DNA of 64,000 nucleotides from Bacillus subtilis (GTDB lineage: Bacteria; Pseudomonadota; Alphaproteobacteria; Rhizobiales; Rhizobiaceae): contig JAHREI010000006.1 in NCBI GenBank assembly GCA_021733665.1, positions 1-64,000 of the forward strand, in the 5' to 3' direction. The first letter of the stretch is position 1. The number at the start of each line of letters is the position of its first letter. This document shows, piece after piece, positions 45,092 to 56,062 of this stretch. The notes under the pieces were generated by a model. The model did no database searches. It saw only the letters and a program-made list of their open reading frames with translations, and was not told where the DNA came from. The translations under genes and the position numbers were made by a program.

Positions 45092-45343
45092 ATGAATAAT
45101 GAAACAGCATCAGTGAATAGTAATGTGGTTTCATTGGCAGATTATCAAAAATCTGATGCTCCTGCACCGCGCAAAAAATTTGAAGACCTGCCGCCTGCTG
45201 CCCAACGCGCTTTGCTGGAAGCTGAAGCACGCCGTGAAGCTGAACAGCAAGCAGAGACTGCAAAAGAAATTGGTGGTCGCGGCGGCAAAGATCCGGCCCG
45301 TTATGGTGATTGGGAAATCAAAGGCCGCACGATCGATTTTTGA
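45092..45343 (+). CDS. DUF1674 / SdhAF4-like succinate dehydrogenase assembly protein
   Basis: The ATG at 45092, with AGGA eight bases upstream, gives 83 residues. The C-terminus G-G-R-G-G-K-D-P-A-R-Y-G-D-W-E-I-K-G-R-T-I-D-F is the DUF1674 signature. Its mitochondrial relative SdhAF4 binds the flavinated SdhA subunit before assembly. No sdh genes lie nearby. It is followed 9 bases later by a GNAT gene. Confidence 0.9.
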   Translation: MNNETASVNSNVVSLADYQKSDAPAPRKKFEDLPPAAQRALLEAEARREAEQQAETAKEIGGRGGKDPARYGDWEIKGRTIDF

Positions 45344-45352
45344 GTGTTTGCG

Positions 45353-45817
45353 ATGACTGAAACAGCGCAATCTTTGACATTTCGCCTTGCTGTTCCTTCT
45401 GAACGGCAGACATTGGAAGATTTGAAACGCCGTTCCTCGCTGACACAGGAAGCGCATCGTGCATTTCTTCTTGCCCATCCGGAAGTGATTGATCTGAAAG
45501 AAGATTATATCACTGCACAGGCTGCATGGGTGGCTATGCGGGGCAGGGAGATTGCCGGTTTTATTGTGCTTTTAGATAAAAGTGCTGGCCTGTATGAAAT
45601 AGAAGACCTGTTTGTTGAGCCGGAATTTATGGGTGCCGGTATCGGGCGTTTTCTTGTGACCGAGGCGATGCAGATTGCGGTGACCGCTGGTGCTGTATCT
45701 GTTGAGGTTGTTGCCTCCGCTGAAAGCCGCGGTTTTTATCTGCGCTGTGGTTTTGAGGAGCTGGAGACTGTGCCGGTTGAATTCGGGACAGCTATTCGGA
45801 TGAGCAAAGTCTGCTGA
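45353..45817 (+). CDS. GNAT-family N-acetyltransferase
   Basis: The ATG at 45353 gives 154 residues (a GTG at 45344 is possible). The acetyl-CoA-binding motif is seen in Y-E-I-E-D-L-F-V-E-P-E-F-M-G-A-G-I-G-R-F-L-V-T-E-A, followed by A-E-S-R-G-F-Y-L-R-C-G-F. The substrate is unknown. Likely co-transcribed with the DUF1674 gene. Confidence 0.87.
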   Translation: MTETAQSLTFRLAVPSERQTLEDLKRRSSLTQEAHRAFLLAHPEVIDLKEDYITAQAAWVAMRGREIAGFIVLLDKSAGLYEIEDLFVEPEFMGAGIGRFLVTEAMQIAVTAGAVSVEVVASAESRGFYLRCGFEELETVPVEFGTAIRMSKVC

Positions 45818-45836
45818 GACTGTACATATAAGTTTT

Positions 45837-46289
45837 TTATGATTCACGTGAAATGACGGGCATGCGGGCGTAATAGATATCCCATTCATCTTCGCCGGTT
45901 TTATGAAATCCGTGTTTCTCATAGAAACGGGCGGCATCGCTTTGCTGTAAAACACTGAGTGTGATGGTCTTTTGTGCCTGATCAGCCTGTATCATCAGGC
46001 TTGAGAGAACGAGACTACCTAAGCCATACCCCTGAAATTGCGGTGCAATGTAAAAATGCTCCAGAAGCCAGCCATCCTCGTGCGGGCCAAGCGCGACGCA
46101 ACCGGCTAGCTGATCTTTCACGATAATTAAACGGGTATGTTGCGGACGGAAACTGTTTTGAAACCGCTCCAATGCCCGTTGCGGATCAAAGCGGCCGATG
46201 CGTTCCAGACTTTCACGCATTGTCAGGAGGCGTAATGCAAACAGCCTGTCAAAATCGCTTTGATGTGCCGGGCTGAAATGAAAATGCAT
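45837..46289 (-). CDS. GNAT-family N-acetyltransferase
   Basis: A 150-residue acetyltransferase with L-L-E-H-F-Y-I-A-P-Q-F-Q-G-Y-G-L-G-S-L-V-L as acetyl-CoA motif and Q-Q-S-D-A-A-R-F-Y-E-K-H-G-F-H-K-T-G-E-D-E near the end. The start R-L-L-T-M-R-E-S-L-E-R-I-G-R-F-D-P is common to a rhizobial group of unknown substrate. It converges on the other GNAT with only 19 bases between stops. Confidence 0.87.
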   Translation of the reverse strand: MHFHFSPAHQSDFDRLFALRLLTMRESLERIGRFDPQRALERFQNSFRPQHTRLIIVKDQLAGCVALGPHEDGWLLEHFYIAPQFQGYGLGSLVLSSLMIQADQAQKTITLSVLQQSDAARFYEKHGFHKTGEDEWDIYYARMPVISRES

Positions 46290-46345
46290 GATACGATCCC
46301 GATAAGTGAATGAGGGCTGAGCTTGCCGTTCTAATCTATATAAAG

Positions 46346-46371
46346 AAAAAGGCCGGTTAGACCGGCCTTTT
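46346..46371. terminator. Terminator between acs and the GNAT gene
   Basis: AAAAAGGCCGGT and ACCGGCCTTTT pair around TAG. On the minus strand it is 6 bases downstream of the acs stop and ends acs. Confidence 0.88.
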
Positions 46372-46377
46372 CTGTAT

Positions 46378-48333
46378 TTATTTGCGATTTTGGCGATGTT
46401 CGATTAAATCATCAACCACAGCCGGATCGGCCAATGTTGATGTGTCGCCGAGTGCACCGAAATCATCTTCCGCAATCTTGCGCAGGATACGGCGCATGAT
46501 CTTGCCGGAGCGGGTCTTTGGCAGACCCGGTGCAAACTGGATCATATCCGGTGTTGCAATCGGCCCGATCTCGGTGCGCACATGCTTGGTCAGTTCTTTG
46601 CGTAGCGCATCTTCATCATGGTCTTCTTCGCCGGTCATCAGTGTGACATAGCAATAGATGCCCTGACCTTTGATCGGGTGCGGATAACCGACAACCGCAG
46701 CTTCAGATACGGAATGATGAGAAACCAGAGCCGATTCAATTTCAGCGGTACCAAGGCGGTGACCGGAAATATTCAGCACGTCATCAACGCGACCGGTGAT
46801 CCAGTAATAACCGTCTTCGTCACGGCGGCAGCCGTCACCGGTGAAATATTTGCCCTTATAGGTGGTGAAATAAGCCTCGATAAAGCGGCGGTGATCACCA
46901 TAAAGGGTACGCATCTGACCCGGCCATGAATCAGTGATGCAGAGATTACCGTCTGCGGCACCTTCAAGCACCGCACCTTCCGCATCAACCAGTTGAGGTT
47001 TGATACCGAAGAACGGACGGGTAGCCGAACCCGGTTTCAGATCGGTTGCACCTGGCAGCGGTGTAATCAGAATACCGCCGGTCTCTGTCTGCCACCATGT
47101 ATCAACAATCGGGCAGGCCTGATCGCCGACTACATTATAATACCATTCCCACGCTTCCGGATTGATCGGCTCACCGACCGAGCCGAGCAGGCGCAGTGAT
47201 TTACGCGAATTACGGGTCACGAAATCATCGCCGGCACCCATCAGTGCGCGGATTGCAGTTGGCGCGGTATAGAAAATATTGACCTGATGCTTGTCGACCA
47301 CTTCCCAGAAACGTCCCTGATCAGGGAAGTTCGGTACACCTTCAAACATCAGTGTGGTCGCACCATTGGCAAGCGGGCCATAGACAATATAGGAGTGACC
47401 GGTGACCCAGCCCACATCCGCCGTACACCAGTAAATATCGCCTTCGTGATAGTCGAAGACATATTGATGGGTCATCGAAGCATAAACGAGATAACCGCCG
47501 GTGGTATGCAGCACGCCTTTCGGCTTGCCGGTGGAGCCGGATGTATAGAGAATGAAAAGCGGATCTTCAGCCTTCATTGGCTCCGGTTCGCAAACGGCAT
47601 CGACGCTTGCCACTTCCTGATGGTACCAGAGATCACGGCCGCGACCCCAATGGATCTTACCGCCGGTACGGCGCACAACCAAAACTTTGTTGACGAATAC
47701 ATATTGCTTGGCGGCAATATCAATCGCGGTATCGGTATTCTCTTTCAGCGGAATAGGTTTGCCGCCGCGGATACCTTCATCCGAAGTGATGACGAATGTG
47801 GATTCGCAGTCAACGATACGGCCAGCCAGAGCTTCCGGTGAGAAGCCTGCAAAGACGATCGAATGGACGGCACCGATACGCGCACAAGCCAGCATGGCAT
47901 AGGCGGCTTCCGGAATCATCGGCAGATAAATGGTAACGCGGTCACCTTTGCGGACGCCGTGTTTTTTCATCACATTGGCGAGACGGCAGACATTTTCATG
48001 CAGCTCGCGATAGGTGATTTTCTTGTCGATATAAGGGTTGTCACCTTCCCAGATAATCGCGGTCTGATCGCCGCGCTTTTCGAGATGACGGTCAATACAG
48101 TTGTAAGAGACGTTGGTAACGCCGTCTTCATACCAGCGGATGGAGACGTTATCCTCAAAAGAGGTGTCTTTTACCTTGGTGTAAGGGGTAAACCAGTCAA
48201 TGCGTTTACCGTGCCTGCCCCAGAAGGCTTCAGGGTCGCTGATACTTTCACTATACCATGAAAGATAGGTTTCATTGTCGATCAGCGCGCGCGCCTTCGC
48301 CTCCGGTAAAACCGGATAATTCTTGTCGGACAT
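46378..48333 (-). CDS. acs: Acetyl-CoA synthetase (AMP-forming)
   Basis: The ATG at 48333 follows GAGGAGGAACT and gives 651 residues, the normal Acs length. Adenylate-forming motifs are [12 protein letters not shown] (P-loop-like A3), W-W-Q-T-E-T-G-G (A5), [16 protein letters not shown] (A7), and [16 protein letters not shown]. The last contains the catalytic Lys that is acetylated in known Acs proteins. The enzyme activates acetate for the TCA cycle. Monocistronic with a 300-base upstream spacer. Confidence 0.96.
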   Translation of the reverse strand: MSDKNYPVLPEAKARALIDNETYLSWYSESISDPEAFWGRHGKRIDWFTPYTKVKDTSFEDNVSIRWYEDGVTNVSYNCIDRHLEKRGDQTAIIWEGDNPYIDKKITYRELHENVCRLANVMKKHGVRKGDRVTIYLPMIPEAAYAMLACARIGAVHSIVFAGFSPEALAGRIVDCESTFVITSDEGIRGGKPIPLKENTDTAIDIAAKQYVFVNKVLVVRRTGGKIHWGRGRDLWYHQEVASVDAVCEPEPMKAEDPLFILYTSGSTGKPKGVLHTTGGYLVYASMTHQYVFDYHEGDIYWCTADVGWVTGHSYIVYGPLANGATTLMFEGVPNFPDQGRFWEVVDKHQVNIFYTAPTAIRALMGAGDDFVTRNSRKSLRLLGSVGEPINPEAWEWYYNVVGDQACPIVDTWWQTETGGILITPLPGATDLKPGSATRPFFGIKPQLVDAEGAVLEGAADGNLCITDSWPGQMRTLYGDHRRFIEAYFTTYKGKYFTGDGCRRDEDGYYWITGRVDDVLNISGHRLGTAEIESALVSHHSVSEAAVVGYPHPIKGQGIYCYVTLMTGEEDHDEDALRKELTKHVRTEIGPIATPDMIQFAPGLPKTRSGKIMRRILRKIAEDDFGALGDTSTLADPAVVDDLIEHRQNRK

Positions 48334-48633
48334 AGTTCCTCCTCGCACCGGCGGCCCTCCTTGCCGGTACCTCGTATCAAAAGCCGCATCATTGTTAATG
48401 GCTGCGGTTCACATGTAAATCAGGCAAAAGTCTGATGCCGCTCGTGGCTGCAATTCAGAAATAAGCTGACCTGTCTCCCGTATTGACATACGGCAGATTA
48501 TCTCCGGCATAAATGTCTGAGATTACGCCGGAGTTTATAATTGTTATGCAGTGACGCAAGACAAATATTTGCGACATGTTGGTTTTGCGCGAGAATAAAG
48601 TGCACAACTCCGTAGGATAATATACCTGTGTTG

Positions 48634-49350
48634 TCAGGCCTGTGTCAGTGCTTGTGTTAATGGGGGACGGCTGCCGAAAATTGCCGAACCGACACGCACT
48701 TGGGTCGCGCCAAAAGCAATAGCGGTTTCAAAATCGCCGGACATGCCCATCGAGAGTTCTTTTACACCGGCTTCATTCGCCAGTTTGCGCAGCAATGCAA
48801 AATGTGGTCCCGGATTTTCATCCACCGGCGGAATGCACATCAGACCGGCAATCTCCAGGCCATGGACATCGTAGCAGCGGGCAACAAAGGCAACGGCTTC
48901 CAGCGGATCAATACCGGCTTTTTGCTCTTCACTGCCGGTATTAACCTGTACAAAGAGTTTCAGCTTGCGGTTTTGTTTTTTGGTTTCTGCAGCAATTGTT
49001 GCAGCGATTTTTTCGCGGTCAACGGTCTGGATGACATCGAACAAAGCCACGGCTTCTGCCGTCTTGTTGGATTGCAGCGGGCCGATCAGATGCAGCTCAA
49101 TGCCGGAGAATTTCTCACGCAGTTCAGGCCATTTTCCTTCTGCTTCCTGCACACGGTTTTCGCCGAAAATCCGCTGACCGGCTTCCAGTGCCGGTGTAAT
49201 TTCATCAGCATTAAAGGTTTTGGAAACAGCTACCAGTTGTACCGAGTCTGTTGCCCGTTGCGCTTCCTGTTCACTTTGCGCAATGGCATTGCGAACGGTT
49301 TTGAGGTTGTCCTCAAGGGTGCCGCTCGGGCTGCTGACGGGTACATTCAT
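48634..49350 (-). CDS. YggS/PLPBP-family pyridoxal phosphate homeostasis protein
   Basis: The ATG at 49350 with AAGGAG upstream gives 238 residues. The PLP Lys is K44 in V-Q-L-V-A-V-S-K-T-F. Other landmarks are F-G-E-N-R-V-Q-E-A, L-H-L-I-G-P-L-Q-S-N-K, V-Q-V-N-T-G-S-E-E-Q-K-A-G, and L-S-M-G-M-S-G-D-F-E-T-A-I-A-F-G-A-T-Q-V-R-V-G-S-A-I-F-G. It is a single-domain fold-type III protein that buffers PLP and affects amino-acid pools. It is divergent from leuS with a 114-base spacer. Confidence 0.95.
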   Translation of the reverse strand: MNVPVSSPSGTLEDNLKTVRNAIAQSEQEAQRATDSVQLVAVSKTFNADEITPALEAGQRIFGENRVQEAEGKWPELREKFSGIELHLIGPLQSNKTAEAVALFDVIQTVDREKIAATIAAETKKQNRKLKLFVQVNTGSEEQKAGIDPLEAVAFVARCYDVHGLEIAGLMCIPPVDENPGPHFALLRKLANEAGVKELSMGMSGDFETAIAFGATQVRVGSAIFGSRPPLTQALTQA

Positions 49351-49464
49351 GGTATAAAACTCCTTTTTCTGCCGCTTCACTATGGGATAAGGTTGACGCT
49401 TTGCCTAATCCATGATGAAGGTCACACACCATATTCCATTCTCTTTGCATGAGTAAATACAGCC

Positions 49465-52068
49465 ATGGCATCTGAACGATATAATCCGCGCGTAAGCGAA
49501 GCCCATTGGCAGAAGATCTGGGAAGAAAACAAGATCTTCGAAACGTCCAATGATGATCCACGCGAAAAATATTACGTGCTGGAAATGTTTCCTTATCCAT
49601 CCGGCCGCATTCACATCGGTCATGTGCGCAACTACGCAATGGGCGACGTGATTGCCCGTTACAAACGCGCACGCGGTTTTAATGTTCTGCATCCGATGGG
49701 TTGGGATGCCTTCGGTATGCCTGCAGAAAATGCGGCGATGCAGAATAAGGTTCACCCGAAGGAATGGACCTATCAGAATATCGCAACCATGAAAGGTCAG
49801 CTCAAAACCATGGGGCTGTCGCTGGACTGGTCACGTGAGTTTGCGACCTGCGATGTGGATTACTACCATCGTCAGCAGATGCTGTTTCTCGATATGTTCG
49901 AAAAAGGTCTGGTGACCCGTAAGACATCCAAGGTCAACTGGGATCCGGTTGATAATACTGTTCTGGCTAATGAGCAGGTTGTTGACGGTCGTGGCTGGCG
50001 CTCCGGTGCGCTGGTTGAACAGCGTGAACTGACCCAGTGGTTCTTCAAGATCACCGATTTCAGCGATGATCTGCTGGCCGGTCTGGATACACTTGACCAG
50101 TGGCCGGACAAAGTGCGCCTGATGCAGAAAAACTGGATCGGTAAATCGGAAGGCTTGCAGCTGCGTTTTGCGTTGGCTGAGCGTGAAGGCGAAGTGGAAG
50201 TTTATACCACCCGTCCGGATACACTGTTCGGTGCATCTTTCGTGGCGATTGCTGCTGATCATCCGCTGGCAAAACAGCTGGCTGAGAGCAATGAAGGTCT
50301 GGCGGCTTTTGCTGCCGAGTGCCGTCAGCATGGGACATCCGTCGCAACACTCGAAACCATTGAGAAAAAAGGTTTCGACACGGGCTTACGCGTTCAGCAT
50401 CCGTTTGATCCGTCCTGGACATTGCCGGTCTATGTCGCCAATTTCGTTTTGATGGAATATGGTACAGGCGCGGTATTCGGTTGCCCTGCGCATGATCAGC
50501 GCGATCTGGATTTCGCCAATAAATACAAACTGACAGTCACACCGGTGGTGCTGCCAAATGGTGCGGATGCAGCAAGTTTTGCAATTACTGATACCGCCTA
50601 TAGCGACGAAGGAACGCTGTTTAATTCGCGTTTCCTTGACGGTATGACACCGGAAGCGGCTTTCAATGAAGTTGCGGATCGTCTGGAAAAGACCGATCTC
50701 AATGGTAAGCCGCAGGCATTCCGCAAGACACAATATCGTCTGCGCGACTGGGGTATTTCCCGTCAGCGTTACTGGGGCTGCCCGATTCCGATGATTCATT
50801 GCGAATCATGCGGAACTGTTCCTGTGCCGCGCAATGATTTGCCGGTTCAGCTGCCGGATGATGTGGAATTTGACCGTCCGGGCAATCCGCTCGACCGTCA
50901 TGATGGCTGGCGTCATGTCAACTGTCCGAAATGCGGTAGCAAAGCGCGCCGCGAAACCGATACGATGGATACATTCGTGGATTCATCATGGTATTTCGCA
51001 CGCTTTACTGCACCATGGGAAAATGAACCGACAGATATTAAAGCCGTTGATGAATGGCTGCCGGTCGATCAGTATATCGGTGGTGTGGAACATGCTATCC
51101 TGCATCTGCTCTATTCGCGCTTCTTTACCCGCGCGATGAAGGTTGCCGGTCACCTGAAGGTGGAAGAGCCGTTTAAAGGGCTGTTCACGCAGGGCATGGT
51201 GGTGCACGAGACCTATAAACATAATGGTCAGTGGGTATCGCCGCTGGAAATCCGCATTGAGGATAAGAATGGTGTTCGTTCGGCCACCATGCTGGATTCC
51301 GGTGAAACGGTAGAAATCGGCTCGATTGAAAAAATGTCGAAGTCGAAGAAAAATGTTGTCGATCCGGATGACATTATTGCGTCTTACGGTGCAGATACTG
51401 CGCGCTGGTTCACTTTGTCGGACAGCCCGCCGGAGCGCGATATTGTCTGGACGGAAGCCGGTGCCGAAGGTGCACATCGTTTTGTGCAGCGCGTCTGGCG
51501 TTTGATCTCTGAAGCCGGTGAAAACCTGAAGGGTGTTGCGCCGAAAGCTGCCTATGAAGGTGATGCCGCACAGATTTCGAAAGCTGCTCATAAGACCGTT
51601 AAAGCTGTTGGCGATGATATCGAGAAAATCGTCTTCAACCGTGCGATTGCCCGTCTTTATGAATTGCTCAATGTTCTGGGCGCACCTTTGCAGGCTATTG
51701 CTGCCGGTACAGCGGATGATGTGACCAAAGCTGCAACCCGTGAAGCAACAGATATGTTCATTGCGATGATTGCACCAATGATGCCGCATCTGGCTGAACA
51801 GTGTAATGCTGCAATTGGCGGTGAGGGACTGGTTTCCACGCGCAGCTGGCCTGTTATCGATGAAGTCTTACTGGTTGAAAACGACATTACCTTGCCGGTT
51901 CAGATCAATGGTAAAAAGCGCGGTGACATTACAATTGCGCGTGATGCAGATCAGGCAACAGTGCAGATGGCAGTTTTGGCACTTGACTTTGTGCAGGCTG
52001 CATTGAACGGTAATGCACCGAAAAAGCTCGTTGTTGTACCGCAGAGGATTGTGAATGTCGTTGTCTGA
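49465..52068 (+). CDS. leuS: Leucyl-tRNA synthetase
   Basis: An 867-residue class I synthetase. The HIGH motif is H50-I-G-H53 in [13 protein letters not shown]. The KMSKS loop is K623-M-S-K-S627. The editing domain (about 220-420) contains the [10 protein letters not shown] segment and [16 protein letters not shown], the site that removes misattached amino acids. A zinc-finger-like C-E-S-C...C-P-K-C stretch lies near 453-495. It charges tRNA-Leu. lptE overlaps the end by 14 bases. Confidence 0.98.
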   Translation: MASERYNPRVSEAHWQKIWEENKIFETSNDDPREKYYVLEMFPYPSGRIHIGHVRNYAMGDVIARYKRARGFNVLHPMGWDAFGMPAENAAMQNKVHPKEWTYQNIATMKGQLKTMGLSLDWSREFATCDVDYYHRQQMLFLDMFEKGLVTRKTSKVNWDPVDNTVLANEQVVDGRGWRSGALVEQRELTQWFFKITDFSDDLLAGLDTLDQWPDKVRLMQKNWIGKSEGLQLRFALAEREGEVEVYTTRPDTLFGASFVAIAADHPLAKQLAESNEGLAAFAAECRQHGTSVATLETIEKKGFDTGLRVQHPFDPSWTLPVYVANFVLMEYGTGAVFGCPAHDQRDLDFANKYKLTVTPVVLPNGADAASFAITDTAYSDEGTLFNSRFLDGMTPEAAFNEVADRLEKTDLNGKPQAFRKTQYRLRDWGISRQRYWGCPIPMIHCESCGTVPVPRNDLPVQLPDDVEFDRPGNPLDRHDGWRHVNCPKCGSKARRETDTMDTFVDSSWYFARFTAPWENEPTDIKAVDEWLPVDQYIGGVEHAILHLLYSRFFTRAMKVAGHLKVEEPFKGLFTQGMVVHETYKHNGQWVSPLEIRIEDKNGVRSATMLDSGETVEIGSIEKMSKSKKNVVDPDDIIASYGADTARWFTLSDSPPERDIVWTEAGAEGAHRFVQRVWRLISEAGENLKGVAPKAAYEGDAAQISKAAHKTVKAVGDDIEKIVFNRAIARLYELLNVLGAPLQAIAAGTADDVTKAATREATDMFIAMIAPMMPHLAEQCNAAIGGEGLVSTRSWPVIDEVLLVENDITLPVQINGKKRGDITIARDADQATVQMAVLALDFVQAALNGNAPKKLVVVPQRIVNVVV

Positions 52069-52636
52069 TCACTCAATTAAAGACAAATCTCCGATCCGCA
52101 AAAAGCGGCTGGCAATACTGACAGGACTCGTCCTGTCAGCCTTTGTGGCTGGCTGCACTGTACAGCCGCTTTATTCATCAGGTGGCAGTGAAAGCACTGG
52201 CGGTATATCTTCCAGTGTTAAAACCAAGCTGGCGTCCATTAAAGTGGATGATGTGAACTCTATCCCTGCTCAGGCGGTGCGTAACCGCTTGATCTTCGGT
52301 CTGTCTGGCGGAGCAGGGGAGCCATCACAACCGGCTTATCATCTGGCACTGGGGTTCGGGACATCGACTGAATCTGCAGTTGAAGTGGACGTAGGCGATT
52401 CACGTGAAGGACGTGCATCTGCCGGTACAGTGAAAATGAGCTCTAATTATGTGTTGCGCGACAGGGATGGTAAGGTTGTAGCAACTGGTCGCCGTCAGGT
52501 CAGTGCATCCTATGATCGCCCGCGACAGGAATTTGCAAACCTGCGTGCCCATCGCGATGCTCAGCAGCGTGCTGCAGAAGAGTTGGCGCAGTATTTGGTG
52601 CTGTCATTAGCTCAGGATATGCAGAAACTCCCATAG
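52055..52636 (+). CDS. lptE: LPS-assembly lipoprotein LptE
   Basis: A 193-residue protein. A charged start and hydrophobic segment end in lipobox F-V-A-G-C33, then T-V-Q-P-L-Y, the typical start of mature alphaproteobacterial LptE. It plugs the LptD barrel and helps place LPS on the outer surface. It overlaps leuS by 14 bases, the conserved order in Rhizobiales. There holA (DNA polymerase III delta) normally follows, but here a repeat element and terminator do. Confidence 0.9.
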   Translation: MSLSDHSIKDKSPIRKKRLAILTGLVLSAFVAGCTVQPLYSSGGSESTGGISSSVKTKLASIKVDDVNSIPAQAVRNRLIFGLSGGAGEPSQPAYHLALGFGTSTESAVEVDVGDSREGRASAGTVKMSSNYVLRDRDGKVVATGRRQVSASYDRPRQEFANLRAHRDAQQRAAEELAQYLVLSLAQDMQKLP

Positions 52637-52654
52637 TACCTGTCCCAAAACCGC

Positions 52655-52756
52655 TAGGCTGGGCTGCAAATGGCAATTTTTTGCGCTCCGGTACTCATGT
52701 ACCCGCAAGTACATTCCGTTCCGGTGCTCAAAAATCACCATTTTCGCTGTAGCCTA
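52655..52756. repeat. Approximately 100-base imperfect inverted repeat downstream of lptE
   Basis: TAGGCT (52655-52660) and AGCCTA (52751-52756) close the element. Inside, ATGG/CCAT and GCGCTCCGG/CCGGTGCTC segments pair and GTAC-TCAT-GTAC (52691-52702) forms a small hairpin. It resembles intergenic elements of Brucellaceae from memory. It could form a long cruciform or RNA hairpin. Confidence 0.55.
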
Positions 52757-52798
52757 ACAATTTTTGAATCAGGTTCTATATCCGCGTTTCGTAAATAT

Positions 52799-52828
52799 AA
52801 AAAAGCCCGCTGAAAAGCGGGCTTTTTT
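52799..52828. terminator. Terminator after the transaldolase gene
   Basis: AAAAAAGCCCGCT and AGCGGGCTTTTTT pair around GAAA. The T run lies on both strands; it ends the minus-strand transaldolase unit and anything from lptE. Confidence 0.9.
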
Positions 52829-52849
52829 ATTTATGCGATGACTGCCTGA

Positions 52850-53503
52850 TTAAGCAATTGACTGGCCGGTTTTTGCCCAGTCTGCCAGAAATGCTTCAAG
52901 ACCCTTGTCTGTCAGCGGATGCTTGACGAGAGCTTTCAGTGTAGCAGGCGGTGCAGTGATAACGTCAGCGCCGATCAGTGCAGCTTCTTTAACGTGATTA
53001 ACTGTGCGTACCGAAGCAGCCAGGATCTGGGTTTCAAACGCGAAGTTGTCGAAAATGGTGCGGATTTCACCAATCAGATCCATACCGTTCAGACCCATAT
53101 CATCGAGACGGCCGATGAATGGTGATACATAAGTTGCACCGGCTTTTGCAGCCAGCAGTGCCTGATTGGCGGAGAAGCACAGGGTCACATTGGTCTCGTG
53201 GCCATCGGAAGTCAGTGCTTTACAGGCTTTCAGACCATCCAGTGTCAGTGGCAGTTTAATGCAGATATTGTCAGCGATTTTCGCCAGAACAGCTGCTTCT
53301 TTCATCATGCCGGCATAGTCAGTTGCTGTAACTTCAGCAGAAACAGGACCTTTGACGATCGAGCAGATTTCTTTTGTCACTTCAAGAATGTTGCCACCGG
53401 ATTTCAGGATCAGCGATGGATTGGTGGTAACGCCGTCAACCAGTCCCAGATCATTGAGTTCACGGATGTCTTTAACATCGGCGGTATCCACAAAGAATTT
53501 CAT
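52850..53503 (-). CDS. tal: Small transaldolase (TalC/fructose-6-phosphate aldolase group)
   Basis: A 217-residue protein matching the short transaldolase group. It starts [20 protein letters not shown], has [10 protein letters not shown], and the Schiff-base Lys is K83 in N-I-C-I-K-L-P-L-T. Later come [10 protein letters not shown] and [11 protein letters not shown]. It most likely moves a dihydroxyacetone unit between sugar phosphates in the pentose phosphate pathway. Fructose-6-phosphate aldolase activity is possible in this family. RBS GGAGGATAAGCTGAA fits the ATG. Confidence 0.92.
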   Translation of the reverse strand: MKFFVDTADVKDIRELNDLGLVDGVTTNPSLILKSGGNILEVTKEICSIVKGPVSAEVTATDYAGMMKEAAVLAKIADNICIKLPLTLDGLKACKALTSDGHETNVTLCFSANQALLAAKAGATYVSPFIGRLDDMGLNGMDLIGEIRTIFDNFAFETQILAASVRTVNHVKEAALIGADVITAPPATLKALVKHPLTDKGLEAFLADWAKTGQSIA

Positions 53504-53700
53504 TTCAGCTTATCCTCCGTAATGGGTTTGCTGTACAGACGGGATTATACCCGACAAAGATAGGTCTGTTTACCGTATATTTCTATAAATCGGAACTGTC
53601 TTTGATAAATAAGCATGTGCACAGCAATAATTGAATTCGCAGGCCGTTTGCGCTTAAGTGCACCTGCTCCTCAAATACCGGAAATGATCAGGATACTCTT

Positions 53701-55890
53701 TTGAACGGGAAAACAGAGATAAAGACGCGCCGTGTTGTTCCGGTCCTCGTACCGATGCCAGCGGAGCGTCCCTATAGCTATCTGGTTCCTGATGATATGG
53801 ATGTTCAGGCCGGTTCAATCGTGCGCGTGCCGCTGGGGCCGCGCGAGGTTGCGGGTATTGTCACTGACGATGCCAGCGATCAGGTTGATCCCAAAAAGCT
53901 GAAATCCATCCTGCATGTGTTTGACTGCCCGCTTGTCAGCCGCGATATGTTGCGCTTTATCCGCTGGACGGCGGATTATACGCTGTCCCCGCCGGGCATG
54001 GTGGCGCGCATGGTGCTGCGTGCGCCCGCTGCTTTTGATCCTGAACCGTTTATTCCGGGCTTGCGCTATATCGGGGGCAAGGCCGAACGACTGACTGCCG
54101 CGCGTGAGAAAGTTCTGGAGGTTGCCAATAATGGTCTGAGCTGGACCAAGTCCGGCCTTGCCCATGCGGCAGGGGTTTCCGGCAGCGTGGTTGAAGGGCT
54201 TAAAGCGCAGGGACTGTTCGAAGAAGTGATGATCCCGCCGCCGCCGGTGGTCGGTGAACCTGATCCGTTTTACGGGCAGGCGGATCTGTCTGAAGATCAG
54301 CAGGCCGCAGCACAATGTCTGGTCGAGGCAGTAGAAGAAGATGCCTATTCAGTCTCTCTGCTGCATGGTGTAACCGGTTCCGGTAAGACAGAAGTCTATT
54401 TTGAAGCAGTGGCGCGTGCGGTTGAGCTGGGCAAACAGGTTTTGATCCTGCTGCCGGAAATTGCGCTGACCCAACAATTTCTCGACCGTTTTGAAAGCCG
54501 CTTTGGTACACGTCCGGCGGAGTGGCATTCCGATCTGGCGCCACGCCAAAGAGAGCGTGTCTGGCGACAGATTGCAGAAGGCATGGTCAAGGTCGTTGCC
54601 GGTGCACGCTCCGCATTGTTTTTACCCTTTGCCAATCCGGGGCTGATCATTGTCGATGAAGAACATGACCCTGCCTATAAGCAAGAAGACCGCGTCTTCT
54701 ATAATGCGCGTGATATGGCAGTGGTGCGCGGCTCTATCGGTAAATTTGCGGTTATTCTGGCATCTGCCACGCCGTCCATTGAGAGTCTGGTCAATGCCAA
54801 TCAGGGGCGTTACCGCTATGTGCCGTTGCAGGGGCGTTATGCCGATGCAGCTTTGCCGGATTTGAAGCCTCTTGATATGCGCCGTTCGCCGCCTGTGGCA
54901 GGGCGGTTTTTGTCGCCTGCTTTGACAGAGGCAGTCGGGCAGGTTTTGCAGCGTAAAGAACAGGCTTTGTTGTTTCTCAACCGTCGCGGCTATGCGCCGC
55001 TGACCTTGTGCCGTGTCTGCGGGCATCGTTTTCAATGTCCGGACTGTTCAAGCTGGCTGGTTGAGCACCGTTTCCGTGGCCAGTTGATGTGTCATCAATG
55101 CGGTTATCACGAGAAAAGCCCGGATGCCTGTCCGTCCTGTGGCGCACTGGATCATTTGGTGGCTTGCGGGCCCGGTGTCGAGCGTATTGCGGAAGAAGCT
55201 GCGGCAATTTTTCCGGATGCACGGATTATCGTCCTGTCGTCTGATATGGCTGGTGGCGTGACGCGCTTGCGTATGGAGATGGAGGCGATTGCCAAAGGGG
55301 AGGCCGATATTGTGATCGGCACTCAGCTGGTTGCCAAAGGACATAACTTCCCGCTGATTACGCTTGTCGGGGTGATTGATGCTGATCTCGGCCTTGCCAA
55401 TGGTGATCCGCGTGCTGCTGAGCGCACATTCCAGCTGCTCAATCAGGTGACAGGCCGCGCAGGACGCACGGGGCGTAAAAGTGTCGGTTTGATCCAGACC
55501 TATCAGCCGGATCATCCGGTGCTGAAAGCCATTATCGCCGGTGATGCGCAGGCTTTCTATGAACGTGAAATCGACGAACGCCAGCGCGGGATGCTACCGC
55601 CATTCGGACGGCTGGCAGCCCTGATTATCTCAGCGGACAGCAGAGCAGAAGCAGAGAGCCATGCGCGTGCATTGCGTCGTGCAGCGCCGAGAGACGGCGA
55701 TATTGAAGTGCTGGGGCCTGCAGAAGCGCCATTGGCGGTGATTCGTGGCAGACATCGTTTCCGCTTGCTGGTGCAGGGCTCAAAACGTTCGGATATCCAG
55801 TCCTATCTGCGGGCCTTGCTGCAGGCTGCGCCTAAAGCACGCGGCTCTTTGCGTGTACAGGTTGATATCGACCCGCAAAGCTTCCTGTAA
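53701..55890 (+). CDS. priA: Primosomal protein N' (replication restart helicase)
   Basis: A 729-residue superfamily 2 helicase starting at TTG 53701. The N-terminal DNA-binding domain is followed by Walker A G-V-T-G-S-G-K-T-E-V-Y (about 225) and D-E-E-H-D-P-A-Y-K-Q-E. The zinc-binding insert is C-R-V-C-G-H-R-F-Q-C-P-D-C...C-H-Q-C-G...C-P-S-C-G, with eight Cys for two zinc ions. Next is G-T-Q-L-V-A-K-G-H-N-F-P and Q-V-x-G-R-A-G-R. PriA recognises stalled forks and reloads the replicative helicase. It lies upstream of the atp genes, as in related genomes. Confidence 0.96.
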   Translation: MNGKTEIKTRRVVPVLVPMPAERPYSYLVPDDMDVQAGSIVRVPLGPREVAGIVTDDASDQVDPKKLKSILHVFDCPLVSRDMLRFIRWTADYTLSPPGMVARMVLRAPAAFDPEPFIPGLRYIGGKAERLTAAREKVLEVANNGLSWTKSGLAHAAGVSGSVVEGLKAQGLFEEVMIPPPPVVGEPDPFYGQADLSEDQQAAAQCLVEAVEEDAYSVSLLHGVTGSGKTEVYFEAVARAVELGKQVLILLPEIALTQQFLDRFESRFGTRPAEWHSDLAPRQRERVWRQIAEGMVKVVAGARSALFLPFANPGLIIVDEEHDPAYKQEDRVFYNARDMAVVRGSIGKFAVILASATPSIESLVNANQGRYRYVPLQGRYADAALPDLKPLDMRRSPPVAGRFLSPALTEAVGQVLQRKEQALLFLNRRGYAPLTLCRVCGHRFQCPDCSSWLVEHRFRGQLMCHQCGYHEKSPDACPSCGALDHLVACGPGVERIAEEAAAIFPDARIIVLSSDMAGGVTRLRMEMEAIAKGEADIVIGTQLVAKGHNFPLITLVGVIDADLGLANGDPRAAERTFQLLNQVTGRAGRTGRKSVGLIQTYQPDHPVLKAIIAGDAQAFYEREIDERQRGMLPPFGRLAALIISADSRAEAESHARALRRAAPRDGDIEVLGPAEAPLAVIRGRHRFRLLVQGSKRSDIQSYLRALLQAAPKARGSLRVQVDIDPQSFL

Positions 55891-56062
55891 TCGCAGTTTT
55901 ATGATTGGCTAAAGGAATGGTTCCGTTGTTGTCAGCGGCTCCGGCGCGTGTTGTCGCAGATAATTTTGCTTTTCATGATTGCAAGTCAGGAATATAGCTC
56001 GTTCAATATGTTCTATCTGCTGATATTCGAAGACGCATATCAGTCATTTAAAGAGGTGCAGC

